NCBI GenBank assembly: GCA_001644045.1
Contig: LUUF01000115.1
Span: 32,551 to 96,550 of the forward strand
Direction: 5' to 3'
Length of the DNA stretch: 64,000 nucleotides
From: Methylomonas methanica
GTDB lineage: Bacteria > Pseudomonadota > Gammaproteobacteria > Methylococcales > Methylomonadaceae
Each line of letters begins with the position of its first letter. Within the stretch, counting starts at the first letter, position 1. Positions 1 through 8,848 of this stretch are shown in pieces. The translations under genes were made by a program, and so were the position numbers. The notes under the pieces are model-generated. The model ran no database searches. It had not been told where the DNA came from and was given only the letters and a program-made list of their open reading frames with translations.

Positions 1-333
1 GAGTTGAATGCCAAAATAGCCGAGCATCAACCCGGCGCGGAAGCGCATATCATTAATCTCAGTCTGTTGCCGCAGACCGAGCAGGATTTGGCGTTTTTGG
101 AACAACGTTTGGGCAGAGGCGGAGTGACGATTTTGTCGCGCGGTTATGGCAACTGTCGGATCGACGCCACGGCGACTCGGAACGTCTGGTGGGTACGATA
201 TTTTAATTCGCAGGACACTTTGATTCTGAATACCCTGGAAGTTAGCGAGGTGCCGAATGTGGCGTGCGCGTCGGCGGAAGACATTGCCGACAGCCATCAG
301 CGCTTGCAGGAGATTTTGCAGGTGTATTTGTGA
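1..333 (+). CDS. hupH: HupH/HoxQ-type hydrogenase maturation protein (5' partial)
   Basis: The reading frame is open from the first base, so only the C-terminal ~110 residues are in the window. The segment with NLSLLPQTEQDL, SRGYGNCRI and VWWVRYFNSQDTLILNTLEV matches the conserved C-terminal domain of HupH/HoxQ proteins, which assist assembly of the small subunit of membrane-bound uptake [NiFe] hydrogenases. The TGA stop overlaps the GTG start of the next gene (GTGA), so the two are translationally coupled. The order H-I-J-K followed by hypABCD is the usual hup operon order, so the structural genes probably lie upstream, outside the window. The family call rests on motif similarity and context. 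Confidence 0.75.
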   Translation, partial: ELNAKIAEHQPGAEAHIINLSLLPQTEQDLAFLEQRLGRGGVTILSRGYGNCRIDATATRNVWWVRYFNSQDTLILNTLEVSEVPNVACASAEDIADSHQRLQEILQVYL

Positions 334-551
334 GCGACGACTTCTTCGCCGGTGCTTACGGCGGCGATGCCTCGCGCTTGCCGGCGGATGCCAAATTGGA
401 ATGTAAAATCTGTTGGCATGTTTACGATCCGGCCGAAGGCGACGCCGTCTGGCAAGTGCCGCCCGGCACAGCCTTTGCCGACTTGCCCGAGCACTGGAGC
501 TGCCCGCAATGCGGCGCGCCGAAGCAGGGCTTTTTGGTGCTGGACGACTGA
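330..551 (+). CDS. hupI: HupI/HoxR rubredoxin-type electron carrier
   Basis: A 73-residue rubredoxin with the two iron-binding knuckles CKIC (followed by WHVYDPAEGD) and CPQCGAPK, and the typical ADLPEHWSCPQC region. Rubredoxins of the HupI/HoxR type are encoded in uptake hydrogenase operons and are thought to protect or deliver redox equivalents during Fe-S assembly of the small subunit under oxygen. I chose the GTG at 330 because it overlaps the upstream stop as GTGA and gives a standard length. The nearest upstream in-frame starts would run deep into hupH. The next gene begins two bases after the stop. Confidence 0.88.
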   Translation: MSDDFFAGAYGGDASRLPADAKLECKICWHVYDPAEGDAVWQVPPGTAFADLPEHWSCPQCGAPKQGFLVLDD

Positions 552-553
552 CT

Positions 554-1015
554 ATGCACTGGCGGGACGGCGAGCAGATTCGGCAGACTTTGGAGGCGGT
601 GTTTAACGACATCCTGACCACGCGGATGCGAGATATGCCGCTGCTGAATCCGGCACTGGCGGTGCGGGCGCTCGGTTTTGACCGCTACAACGCCGATTGG
701 CCGGGTGTATTGATTACGCCGTGGTTTATGAATGTGTTGCTATTCCCGGGGGCGGAGAGCGGCTGGATAACTCAAGTACCCGGCAGCAAATTCGAGCAGA
801 TTTTCCCGTACGGTAGCTTCGAATTTACCGTCGCCGACGAAGCGCAACTGGGCCGGTACGCGCAGTGTTCGCTGTTTTCGCCGATGTTTCAGTTTGCCGA
901 TCAAGCGGCGGCATTGGCTGCGGCGGAGAGCGCCTTGCAAGCCTTGCTGACCGGCCCCGCGCCGAGCGCTATCAGCCGCCGCGATTTGTTGCGCGGCAAT
1001 CTGGGTAGTCGTTAA
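554..1015 (+). CDS. hupJ: HupJ/HoxT hydrogenase assembly chaperone (HybE family)
   Basis: A 153-residue protein. The segment NADWPGVLITPWFMNVLLFPG followed by a KFEQIFPYGSFEF stretch is typical of the HupJ/HoxT/HybE family, chaperones specific to the [NiFe]-hydrogenase. The ATG at 554 is chosen over farther upstream starts because those would overlap hupI in another frame. It sits two bases after the hupI stop and ends immediately before the GTG of hupK, consistent with one polycistronic unit. The C-terminal ~25 residues (SAISRRDLLRGNLGSR) have a short twin-arginine-like look but lie at the C terminus, so they are not a Tat signal. Confidence 0.75.
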   Translation: MHWRDGEQIRQTLEAVFNDILTTRMRDMPLLNPALAVRALGFDRYNADWPGVLITPWFMNVLLFPGAESGWITQVPGSKFEQIFPYGSFEFTVADEAQLGRYAQCSLFSPMFQFADQAAALAAAESALQALLTGPAPSAISRRDLLRGNLGSR

Positions 1016-2167
1016 GTGACGCCGGCCGGTGAGATTTATATCGAACTGGTTCGCCGGGCCGGACAGGTTGGGACTGTAAATATAGTCTCGACACGGCCGG
1101 AGGCGGCGCGGGTGTTGATCGGCAACACGCCGGAACAGGTGTTGAGCGTGGTGCCGCTACTGTTTTCATTATGCGGTAATGCTCAGGCTTACGCGGCTTT
1201 ACTGGCCTGCCGTGCTGCCTTGCAGATGCCGGCCGAGCCGGAAGCAGATGCTGCTCGGGAATGCTTGCTGCAATTGGAAACCGTGCGCGAACATGCCTGG
1301 CGGATATTGCTAGATTGGCCAGGCTTGCTGAAAAGGCAACCGGACAAAACAGCCGTTGCGGCGTTGTTGAAAATCGATAGACAGTTTAAGGCGTGTCTAT
1401 TCCAGGATGGCGAGGCCTTTATACCGGATAGCCGGTTGCAGATCGACGCGCCGCGATTGCAGAGTTTGCTGGCCGAACTGACCGGCTTGATCGACCAAAC
1501 CATTTTCGATGGCGGCCTGAGCGGATTTCTCGCGATTACGGACGAAGCGCAATTGCGCGATTGGCTGGATGGTAACTCGGCCTTGTCTGCCGAGTTATTG
1601 AACGCACTGTACCGGTGGAATTGGTTGGCGCTGGGATATAGCGATGTGGCTTGTTTACCGGAATTAGACTACGCCGAGCTGCATAGGCAATTGCAAAACG
1701 AGGATTTATCGGCATTCTGCCGTGCGCCGCAGTGGCAAGGCCACTGTTACGAAACGACGCCATTAAGTCGCCAGCAAGCGCAACCGCTGATAGCTGAGTT
1801 GCAAAGCCGTTACGACAATAGTTTGTTGGTGCGGTTTGTGGCGGTTTTACTGGAAGTGGCGGCAATCCCGCAAGGTTTGACTGCGTCAGAAGGACGGGCG
1901 TACGCCGCCAATTGCATCGGTCTGGCACAAGTGCAAGCAGCGCGGGGCTTATTGATTCATCGCCTGGCCTTACGCCAAGGCCGGGTGTACGATTACCGCA
2001 TCGTCGCACCGACCGAATGGAATTTTCATCCCGATGGCGTGCTGGCCCAAGGCTTAAAGTCTTTGCAAGCGGACAATGCGGATGGCTTGCGGCAACAAGC
2101 GGAATGGCTGATCAACGCGGTCGATCCCTGTGTGCAATACCGGCTAGTGCTGACGCCGGAAAACTAA
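1016..2167 (+). CDS. hupK: HupK/HoxV hydrogenase maturation scaffold
   Basis: A 383-residue protein that looks like a degenerate [NiFe]-hydrogenase large subunit. Near the N terminus LFSLCGNAQAYAALLAC recalls the L1 cysteine region, and the C-terminal VDPCVQYRLVL recalls the DPCxxC L2 motif with the second cysteine lost. HupK/HoxV proteins are proposed scaffolds for the Fe(CN)2CO cofactor before it is handed to the large subunit. The GTG start directly abuts the hupJ TAA stop. hypA follows after 13 bases. Sequence conservation in this family is low, so the call depends strongly on the operon position. Confidence 0.78.
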   Translation: MTPAGEIYIELVRRAGQVGTVNIVSTRPEAARVLIGNTPEQVLSVVPLLFSLCGNAQAYAALLACRAALQMPAEPEADAARECLLQLETVREHAWRILLDWPGLLKRQPDKTAVAALLKIDRQFKACLFQDGEAFIPDSRLQIDAPRLQSLLAELTGLIDQTIFDGGLSGFLAITDEAQLRDWLDGNSALSAELLNALYRWNWLALGYSDVACLPELDYAELHRQLQNEDLSAFCRAPQWQGHCYETTPLSRQQAQPLIAELQSRYDNSLLVRFVAVLLEVAAIPQGLTASEGRAYAANCIGLAQVQAARGLLIHRLALRQGRVYDYRIVAPTEWNFHPDGVLAQGLKSLQADNADGLRQQAEWLINAVDPCVQYRLVLTPEN

Positions 2168-2180
2168 CAGAGTAATTACC

Positions 2181-2522
2181 ATGCACGAAATGTCGCTCTG
2201 CGAGAGCGTGTTACAGATCATCGAACAACAAGCCAAGGCGCAGCAATTTGCCAAAGTCAAAACCGTGTGGCTGGAGATCGGTGCTCTGTCTGGGGTGGAG
2301 CCGGAGGCGATGCATTTTAGTTTTGAAGTGGTGATGCAAGGCTCGCTGGCCGATCAGGCCCGCTTGGAAATTATCGAAATGCCGGGTGTGGCTTGGTGCA
2401 TGCCTTGCGGCTGCGAAGTGTTGGTGCAACAGTTGTACGACGAATGCCCGCACTGCGGCAGTCATCAATTACAGATCGTCGACGGCGATCAAATGCGGAT
2501 TAAAGAACTGGAGGTAGAGTAA
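2181..2522 (+). CDS. hypA: HypA nickel metallochaperone
   Basis: A 113-residue protein starting [18 protein letters not shown]. The N-terminal MHE provides the nickel-binding His2. Two CxxC-type pairs (CMPC and CPHC) form the structural zinc site in the C-terminal half. HypA works with HypB to load nickel into the hydrogenase large subunit. The TAA stop overlaps the ATG of hypB by one base (TAATG), indicating coupling. Length and motifs are normal for the family. Confidence 0.96.
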   Translation: MHEMSLCESVLQIIEQQAKAQQFAKVKTVWLEIGALSGVEPEAMHFSFEVVMQGSLADQARLEIIEMPGVAWCMPCGCEVLVQQLYDECPHCGSHQLQIVDGDQMRIKELEVE

Positions 2523-3346
2523 TGTGCGGCGTATGCGGCTGCGGCGAGGGCCCTATTCACTCGCACGACGAACCACACGATCACGAACATGATCACCACC
2601 ATGGCCATGGCCATGAGCATGGACATCATCATCACGAACATAGCGCGGAACATTCGCATGCGCCGGGGTTGACCCAGGCGCGAATGGTGCAAATCGAGCA
2701 GGATATTCTGGCCAAGAACAATCGTTATGCCGACGAAAACCGCCGCTATTTCAGCGAGCGCGGCATGCTGGCCTTGAACTTGGTGTCCAGTCCCGGTTCC
2801 GGCAAGACCACGCTGTTGACCGAAACGATCCTTTGTTTGAAAGACGAGTTGAGCATCGCGGTCATCGAGGGCGACCAACAAACCGCTCGCGATGCCGACC
2901 GCATTCGCGCTACCGGCGTGCCGGCTTTGCAAATCAATACCGGCAAGGGTTGCCATCTGGACGCGCACCGGGTGGGTCATGGATTAGAAAGCTTGAATCT
3001 GCCCGAGCATAGCCTGCTGTTCATCGAAAACGTCGGCAATCTGGTTTGCCCGTCCGCTTTTGACCTGGGTGAAGCCCACAAGGTGGTAATCCTTTCGGTC
3101 ACCGAAGGCGAAGACAAGCCGATCAAATACCCGGACATGTTTCATGCCGCCGATTTGATGATCTTGAACAAAACCGATCTGCTGCCGTATCTGGATTTCG
3201 ATAGCGCGCAATGCATCCAGTATGCGAAGCAAGTTAATCCACGCATCAAGGTGTTGTCCTTATCGGCCAAGACCGGCGAAGGCATGGAAAATTGGTTGAC
3301 TTGGTTACGGGCGGAGATGGCTTTGCAGCGGATCGCGTATGCCTAA
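2522..3346 (+). CDS. hypB: HypB GTPase, nickel incorporation
   Basis: A 274-residue P-loop GTPase. The N terminus has the high-affinity nickel motif CGVCGCGEG, followed by a His-rich stretch (residues ~15-45, more than 15 histidines) expected to store nickel. The GTPase core has the Walker A loop [15 protein letters not shown], the C/H metal-site region GKGCHLDAH, and NKTDLLPY as the base-recognition motif. HypB hydrolyses GTP to drive nickel transfer with HypA. It overlaps hypA by one base and is followed by hypC after 29 bases. Confidence 0.97.
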   Translation: MCGVCGCGEGPIHSHDEPHDHEHDHHHGHGHEHGHHHHEHSAEHSHAPGLTQARMVQIEQDILAKNNRYADENRRYFSERGMLALNLVSSPGSGKTTLLTETILCLKDELSIAVIEGDQQTARDADRIRATGVPALQINTGKGCHLDAHRVGHGLESLNLPEHSLLFIENVGNLVCPSAFDLGEAHKVVILSVTEGEDKPIKYPDMFHAADLMILNKTDLLPYLDFDSAQCIQYAKQVNPRIKVLSLSAKTGEGMENWLTWLRAEMALQRIAYA

Positions 3347-3375
3347 CCGACTTTGCCTCAACTTTTAATACTGCT

Positions 3376-3603
3376 ATGTGCCTAGCCCTGCCTGCTCAAA
3401 TTACCGATATCGATTTCGCGACGCAGATGGCGACCGTCAGCGTGGACGGCGTCAAAGTCGAAGTATCTCTGGCTTTGGTCGATGATGTGAAAGTCGGCGA
3501 TTACGTGCTGGTGCATGTCGGTTACGCGCTGAACAAGATCGATGAGGACGAAGCCTTGAAAACGCTGGCGTTGTTTGCAGAAGCCGGTTTGACCGCCTCA
3601 TGA
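3376..3603 (+). CDS. hypC: HypC hydrogenase assembly chaperone
   Basis: A 75-residue protein starting MCLALPAQI, the invariant HypC start in which Cys2 binds the Fe(CN)2CO group. HypC shuttles iron between HypD and the large-subunit precursor. The ATG at 3376 is chosen because it gives the obligatory MC N terminus; longer in-frame versions would overlap hypB. The gene ends in an ATGA overlap with hypD. Confidence 0.96.
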   Translation: MCLALPAQITDIDFATQMATVSVDGVKVEVSLALVDDVKVGDYVLVHVGYALNKIDEDEALKTLALFAEAGLTAS

Positions 3604-4709
3604 AGTACATCGACGAATTTCGTCAGCATGATGTAGCTCAGAAACTGGCGCAAGTCATTGCCCAAGCCGTTAAGCCCGAAAGGCATTATCGCTTGATGGA
3701 ATTCTGCGGCGGCCATACTCACGCGATTTTTCGTTACGGCGTACAGGATTTAATGCCGAGCAATGTCGAGTTTATTCACGGCCCCGGCTGCCCGGTGTGC
3801 GTGCTGCCGACCGGACGCATCGACAACGCGATTCAGCTGGTCGAGCAGCATGATGTCATTCTTTGCACCTACGCCGATCTGATGCGGGTGCCGGGTGGCG
3901 GCAGGCAAAGTCTGCTCAAAGCCAAAGCGGCCGATGGCGATATTCGCATGGTTTATTCCACTCAGGATGCTCTGAAAATTGCCCGGGACAATCCGGATCG
4001 GCAAGTCGTGTTTTTCGCGATAGGCTTTGAAACCACCACTCCGCCGACAGCGGTGGCGATCAAACAGGCGCAAAGCGAAGGGCTGGGCAACTTTTCGGTG
4101 TTTTGCAACCACGTGTTAACCCCGGCAGCGATGCGGGCTATCCTGGACGCACCGGAACCGGTCTCGATAGATGGTTTTCTCGGGCCATCGCATGTCAGCA
4201 GCGTGATCGGTAGCAAACCCTACGAGACCTTCTCTGAACAATACGCCAAACCCATCGTTATCGCCGGTTTCGAGCCGCTGGATGTGATGCAATCGGCGTT
4301 GATGCTGATTCGGCAACTCAACGACGGCCGGCATGAAGTGGAAAACGAATACAGCCGCGCGGTGACGCGCGACGGCAACGTCAAAGCGCAAGCCTTGATG
4401 GCGGAAGTGTTTGAGCTGCGTCCGCAATTTGAATGGCGCGGCCTGGGACTGATTCCGAATAGCGCATTGAAGTTACAAGCCGGGTTTGCCTACTTCGACG
4501 CCGAACAGCGCTTCGAGATGCCGGCTATCAAAGCCAACGATGTGAAGGGCTGCGAGTGTCCGGCCATCCTGCGCGGCGCGAAAAAACCGCAAGATTGTAA
4601 GTTGCTGGGCACGGTCTGCACCCCGGAAAATCCGATGGGCTCGTGTATGGTGTCGTCGGAAGGGGCTTGTGCCGCGTACTGGAGTTATGGGCGGCTGCGG
4701 CAAGGCTAG
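3600..4709 (+). CDS. hypD: HypD, Fe(CN)2CO assembly protein
   Basis: A 369-residue [4Fe-4S] protein that forms the scaffold complex with HypC for the iron centre of [NiFe] hydrogenase. Hallmarks are FCGGHTHAIFRYG, GPGCPVCVLP, the CECPAILRG segment and a C-terminal cysteine-rich region with CKLLGTVCTP. Length is typical. It overlaps hypC by four bases (ATGA). A bidirectional hairpin terminator follows, and the next hyp genes (hypE, hypF) are separated from it by an oppositely oriented cytochrome gene. Confidence 0.97.
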   Translation: MKYIDEFRQHDVAQKLAQVIAQAVKPERHYRLMEFCGGHTHAIFRYGVQDLMPSNVEFIHGPGCPVCVLPTGRIDNAIQLVEQHDVILCTYADLMRVPGGGRQSLLKAKAADGDIRMVYSTQDALKIARDNPDRQVVFFAIGFETTTPPTAVAIKQAQSEGLGNFSVFCNHVLTPAAMRAILDAPEPVSIDGFLGPSHVSSVIGSKPYETFSEQYAKPIVIAGFEPLDVMQSALMLIRQLNDGRHEVENEYSRAVTRDGNVKAQALMAEVFELRPQFEWRGLGLIPNSALKLQAGFAYFDAEQRFEMPAIKANDVKGCECPAILRGAKKPQDCKLLGTVCTPENPMGSCMVSSEGACAAYWSYGRLRQG

Positions 4710-4725
4710 GGGGCGTTTTTTAGAA

Positions 4726-4755
4726 AAGGTGGGCACCGTAAGAAGTGCCCACCTT
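4726..4755. terminator. Bidirectional hairpin terminator
   Basis: An 11-bp perfect stem, AAGGTGGGCAC (4726-4736) paired with GTGCCCACCTT (4745-4755), has an 8-base loop. It lies between the convergent hypD and cytochrome genes. Read on the minus strand it is followed by a short T-rich tract. The plus-strand tail is less T-rich. Termination of both genes is inferred. Confidence 0.75.
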
Positions 4756-4793
4756 GATCACCCTAGTTTTATGGCGGGGTGAGTGAACTGGGC

Positions 4794-5051
4794 TTATTTA
4801 TAGATTTCCGCGGCAGCGGCTTTTAACTTCGCGTCATTGCCCTGCATAGGTTTCATCATATCGTTTTTAGAGGCTTTAGCCCCCGCGACTAAATCATCGG
4901 CGGTTTTGAATTTGGCTTTTAAGGCGTCGACCGCCGGAGCCACCGAGCCGTTATGGCAACCTTTACAGGTATCCGCTTCGCCGGCCGTAGACAGGGATGG
5001 TGTTAAGGCGACGGTAGCGACTGCCAACATTGCAAATAGTTGATTTTTCAT
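4794..5051 (-). CDS. Small periplasmic c-type cytochrome
   Basis: An 85-residue protein with an N-terminal signal peptide (MKNQLFAMLAVATVALTPSL, cleavage likely after STAG) and one haem c site CKGCH near residue 33. A methionine pair (MMKPMQG) about 35 residues later could supply the distal ligand. It resembles single-haem class I cytochromes of about 8 kDa. It is encoded opposite to and between hypD and hypE, splitting the hyp cluster. A role as electron acceptor for the uptake hydrogenase is possible, but only position suggests it. Confidence 0.85.
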   Translation of the reverse strand: MKNQLFAMLAVATVALTPSLSTAGEADTCKGCHNGSVAPAVDALKAKFKTADDLVAGAKASKNDMMKPMQGNDAKLKAAAAEIYK

Positions 5052-5274
5052 TGTAAGTTTCCTCGTGGTTTTAATTATTGTATTTACCGGAATCGCTTCA
5101 ACACTTTATGAAAGGTGTGTCATGCGCAAACCGATGGCGCGGATGGATTTAATCATCGGCGGAAGTTTTCTAACACAGCATGAAATTCGAAGCAAACTCT
5201 GTGAGGGATTTGATTAGCAGCAATGTTTTGCAGGGGTGAGCGTGCTGCACACATAAATTTAAGCTCTCCTGCCA

Positions 5275-6348
5275 ATGAATTCATTAAATTTTGAGACAAA
5301 ACCAGTGTCTGAGCGTTACGCAACCCCTTTAAATCTAAAATCCGGCCACGTCGATCTCAGCCACGGCAGTGGTGGTCGAGCAATGGCGCAATTGATTGAT
5401 GAACTGTTCATCAAGCATTTTGATAACGATTTGCTGCGTCAGCATAACGATCAGGCTTTATTCAACGTGCCGGCCGGACGCTTGGCGATCAGCACCGATG
5501 GGCACGTGATTTCCCCGCTGTTTTTTCCGGGTGGCGACATCGGTTCCTTGGCGGTGCATGGTACGCTGAACGATGTGGCCATGTCCGGTGCTAAGCCCTT
5601 GTACCTGGCGGCGGGTTTTATCCTGGAAGAAGGCTTGCCGCTGGCCGATCTGGAACGCATCGTCATCAGCATGGCCGCCGCCGCCAAGGCCGCCGGCACG
5701 CCGATCGTCACCGGCGATACCAAAGTGGTGGAGCGCGGCAAGGGCGACGGCGTGTTCATCACCACGACCGGCGTCGGCGTGGTGCCGGAGGGTGTGAATA
5801 TCTCCGGCGATCAAGCTAGGCCCGGACACGCGATTTTGGTCAGTGGCTCGATAGGCGACCACGGCGTGGCGATCATGGCCAGTAGAGAGAATCTGCAATT
5901 TCAGACCAGCATCGTTTCCGATTCCGCCGCTTTACACGGCTTGGTAGCCGATTTGGTGGCAACAGCGCCGTCGGCCTTACGTTGCTTGCGCGACCCGACG
6001 CGCGGCGGGCTGGCGACAGCTCTGAACGAGTTAGCCAAACAATCCTGCGTGGGTATGGTGATAGACGAAGCCAAGATTCTGGTCAAGGCCGAAGTTAAAG
6101 CCGCCTGCGAAATCCTCGGGCTCGATCCTTTGTATGTCGCCAACGAAGGCAAATTGGTCTGCATCTGCGATGCAGATGCAGCCGAGGAATTGCTGGCGGC
6201 GATGCGGCGGCATCCGCTGGGCCGCGACGCTGCGATCATCGGCCAAGTCATAGAAGACCCGCACGGCTTCGTGCAAATGACCACGGCTTTCGGCGGGCGG
6301 CGCATCGTCGATTGGCCGGTCGGCGAGCAGTTACCGCGCATTTGCTGA
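5275..6348 (+). CDS. hypE: HypE, carbamoyl-dehydrating protein
   Basis: A 357-residue protein of the PurM/ThiL-like ATP-binding fold. Motifs include LSHGSGGRAMAQLIDELF near residue 28, STDGHVISPLFFPGGDIG, the TGDTKVVERGKGDG nucleotide region and DPTRGGLATALNE. It ends in PRIC, the C-terminal cysteine that is carbamoylated by HypF and dehydrated to thiocyanate. Its stop overlaps the hypF start (TGATG). A 223-base divergent gap separates it from the cytochrome gene, so hypEF probably has its own promoter there. Confidence 0.97.
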   Translation: MNSLNFETKPVSERYATPLNLKSGHVDLSHGSGGRAMAQLIDELFIKHFDNDLLRQHNDQALFNVPAGRLAISTDGHVISPLFFPGGDIGSLAVHGTLNDVAMSGAKPLYLAAGFILEEGLPLADLERIVISMAAAAKAAGTPIVTGDTKVVERGKGDGVFITTTGVGVVPEGVNISGDQARPGHAILVSGSIGDHGVAIMASRENLQFQTSIVSDSAALHGLVADLVATAPSALRCLRDPTRGGLATALNELAKQSCVGMVIDEAKILVKAEVKAACEILGLDPLYVANEGKLVCICDADAAEELLAAMRRHPLGRDAAIIGQVIEDPHGFVQMTTAFGGRRIVDWPVGEQLPRIC

Positions 6349-8783
6349 TGCCCGGTAAGGCGATCCGCGCCCGCGGCGTGGTGCAGGGCGTCGGCTTTCG
6401 GCCGGCGATCTGGCATCTGGCCCGGCAGCATGGGGTGACCGGATCGGTGTGGAACGACGGCGAAGGGGTGATGGTTCATGCTTTCGGCGCCGAGCAGGAT
6501 CTGGTCGACTTTGTTGCCCAAATTCCGCTACGGCTGCCGCCTCTCGCTCGTTTGGACGCCTTGGAAGTCGAAGAATTGGCCGGCTCCGTGCCCAGCGAAT
6601 TTCAAATTGTCGCCAGCCGCCACAATGGCATCGATACGCCCATTGCCGCCGACGCGGCGACTTGCCCTGATTGTCTGGCCGAGATCGCCGACCCGCGCAA
6701 TCGCCGTTACCGTTACCCGTTTACCAACTGTACCCATTGCGGCCCGCGTCTGTCCATCGTACAAAGCGTGCCTTACGACCGGCAAAACACCAGCATGGTG
6801 GCGTTTCCCATGTGTTCGCAGTGTCAGCAGGAATACGACGATCCGGCTGACCGGCGCTTTCACGCCCAGGCTAATTGTTGTCCGATATGCGGGCCGAGAT
6901 TGTGGCTGGCAGATGCGCCGGGCAACATCACTCCTACATTGTGCGAAGTGGTAGCAAATCAGGTAGGGGCGAATTCATTCGCCCCGTTGCCCGATTCAGG
7001 GCGAATGAATTTGCCCCTACATGGCGAGCATTCTGTTAGTGATACTGATGATAAAACGTCCGGGTTTACTGCGGTAGTTTTCGCCGCCAGCCTGATCCGC
7101 AAAGGCCTGATTGTCGCGATCAAAGGGCTGGGCGGCTTTCATCTGGCTTGCGATGCGAGTAATGCCGAGGCTGTCGATAAGCTCAGACAGCGTAAGCGTC
7201 GTTATGCCAAACCGTTTGCGTTGATGGCTAGGGATACGACCATGGTAAGCCGTTATGCGTCGATCAGCCCTCTGGAATTATCAGCGCTGCAAGGTCGCGC
7301 CGCGCCTATCGTATTGTTGCCAGCGCAAGGCGAATTACTGGCGTCAGGCATCTCGCCTGATGACGACAAATTTGGGTTTATGTTGCCTTACACGCCCTTG
7401 CATACCTTGCTGATGCAAGAGCTGGATGCGCCTATCGTGTTGACCTCAGGCAATATCAGCGATGAACCGCAATGCACCGATAACGCCGAAGCGTTGGAAA
7501 AACTGGCGGGCATTGCTGATTATTGGTTGCTGCACGACCGCGATATCGTCAACCGCCTGGATGATTCCGTAGTGCGATTGATGGACGGCCAGATGCGCAT
7601 GCTGCGCCGGGCGCGCGGCTATAGCCCGGTGGTTTTGAGGTTGCCTAAGGGTTTTGCAGAGTCGGGCAACATTCTGGCGATGGGCGCGGAGTTGAAAAAC
7701 AGTTTCTGTTTACTGAAAAACGGCCGGGCTATCGTCAGTCAGCACATCGGCGATTTGGAAAACGCTGCCGTGCAACAGGACTACCGGCACGCCATCGATT
7801 TGTACAAAAAACTTAACGACTTTCGGCCGGTCAAGATTGCGGTAGATAAGCATCCCGGCTATTTATCGACCCAATACGGTCAGACTTTGGCGGTGACTGA
7901 AGCGGCCGAATTAGTCAGCATCCAGCATCATCATGCCCATCTGGCGGCTTGTCTGGCCGAACATGGTGTTGGATTGGACGCGCCGCCGGTATTGGCGGCG
8001 ATCTTCGATGGCCTGGGCATGGGCGAAAATAGCGAATTATGGGGCGGCGAGTTTTTGCTCGGCGATTACCGTAGTTACACCCGGCTTGGACATTTTCAGC
8101 CCATCGCCTTGCCCGGCGGCGCGAAGGCAATGCGCGAACCCTGGCGCAACGCCTATGCGCAACTGCGGCATTATTTCGACTGGCAGGCTTTACAGCGCGA
8201 TTATGCGGACTTGGAAATCATGCGGTTGTTGGCCGGCAAACCGTTGGCGACGCTGGACACGATGCTGGCAAAAAATCTCAACTCACCGCTGAGCAGTTCC
8301 TGCGGACGCTGGTTCGACGCTTTCGCGGCCGCATTAGGTTTAAATGCGGAACGAGTCGATTATGAAGGCCAGGCGGCGATAGCTTTGGAGGTTTTGGCCG
8401 CGCCGTTGATTGCCGAAGAACGGCCTTACCCGCAGGCTTGGTCTATGGGTCGGAGCCGCGATTTGGCAGTGTTAAGCTGGCAAGGCCTCTGGCAAGCGGT
8501 GCTGAATGATCTGCCCAGCGGCGCCGATAAAGCCCGCATCGCAGTCCGCATTCACCAAAGCCTGGCCGCCGCGACCGTCGACGTGTTGAATGGCTTGAGT
8601 CGCCAAACCGGCGCGAATAGCATCGTCTTAAGCGGCGGGGTATTTCAAAATCGCTTGTTGCTGGAAGCTGTGAGCGAGCAATTGCGGCAACACGGTAAAA
8701 CCGTGCTATCACCGCAACGCTATCCGATGAACGACGGCGGCTTGGCTCTGGGGCAGGCTGCAATAGCTGCTGCGTTACGCTAG
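6348..8783 (+). CDS. hypF: HypF carbamoyltransferase with internal repeat-derived insert
   Basis: An 811-residue protein making the cyanide ligands from carbamoyl phosphate. Domains in order: acylphosphatase-like (GVVQGVGFRPAIWHLA), two zinc-finger pairs (CPDC...CTHC and CSQC...CPIC), a YrdC-like domain (IVAIKGLGGFHLACDA onward) and a Kae1-like C-terminal domain with IQHHHAHLAACLAEHG. I chose the ATG at 6348 because it overlaps the hypE stop and starts just before the acylphosphatase motif. Unusually, residues ~206-224, between the zinc fingers and the YrdC domain, are encoded by a long inverted repeat (6963-7020), and the linker there is longer than normal. The reading frame stays open. Confidence 0.96.
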   Translation: MPGKAIRARGVVQGVGFRPAIWHLARQHGVTGSVWNDGEGVMVHAFGAEQDLVDFVAQIPLRLPPLARLDALEVEELAGSVPSEFQIVASRHNGIDTPIAADAATCPDCLAEIADPRNRRYRYPFTNCTHCGPRLSIVQSVPYDRQNTSMVAFPMCSQCQQEYDDPADRRFHAQANCCPICGPRLWLADAPGNITPTLCEVVANQVGANSFAPLPDSGRMNLPLHGEHSVSDTDDKTSGFTAVVFAASLIRKGLIVAIKGLGGFHLACDASNAEAVDKLRQRKRRYAKPFALMARDTTMVSRYASISPLELSALQGRAAPIVLLPAQGELLASGISPDDDKFGFMLPYTPLHTLLMQELDAPIVLTSGNISDEPQCTDNAEALEKLAGIADYWLLHDRDIVNRLDDSVVRLMDGQMRMLRRARGYSPVVLRLPKGFAESGNILAMGAELKNSFCLLKNGRAIVSQHIGDLENAAVQQDYRHAIDLYKKLNDFRPVKIAVDKHPGYLSTQYGQTLAVTEAAELVSIQHHHAHLAACLAEHGVGLDAPPVLAAIFDGLGMGENSELWGGEFLLGDYRSYTRLGHFQPIALPGGAKAMREPWRNAYAQLRHYFDWQALQRDYADLEIMRLLAGKPLATLDTMLAKNLNSPLSSSCGRWFDAFAAALGLNAERVDYEGQAAIALEVLAAPLIAEERPYPQAWSMGRSRDLAVLSWQGLWQAVLNDLPSGADKARIAVRIHQSLAAATVDVLNGLSRQTGANSIVLSGGVFQNRLLLEAVSEQLRQHGKTVLSPQRYPMNDGGLALGQAAIAAALR
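6963..7020. repeat. REP-like inverted repeat inside hypF
   Basis: Two 22-base arms (6963-6984 and 6999-7020) are inverted copies differing at one base, built on GTAGGGGCGAATTCATTCGC, with a 14-base spacer. Each arm is itself a near-palindrome. Related GTAGGGGCGA / TCGCCCCTAC sequences occur in gaps at 24297, 41103 and 50905, so this is a dispersed palindromic family. Here it has landed in a coding region at a multiple of three and is translated as part of the HypF linker. Confidence 0.8.
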
Positions 8784-8806
8784 TATCTGGATTGTTATGT
8801 CTAATT

Positions 8807-8830
8807 ATTTGTACTAATATGCGTACAAAT
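8807..8830. promoter_or_regulatory. Probable YefM-YoeB operator
   Basis: Inverted repeat ATTTGTAC-N8-GTACAAAT immediately upstream of the antitoxin gene. Characterised yefM operators contain palindromes with a TGTACA core, and the half sites here (TTGTAC / GTACAA) fit closely. Autorepression by the antitoxin-toxin complex is inferred. Confidence 0.65.
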
Positions 8831-8848
8831 AAATCCTTGGAGGCCAAT

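Noticed and set aside
5052..5274. FNR or sigma-54 site upstream of hypE
   Set aside because: I looked for TTGATN4ATCAA and TGGCAC-N5-TTGC patterns and found only partial matches.
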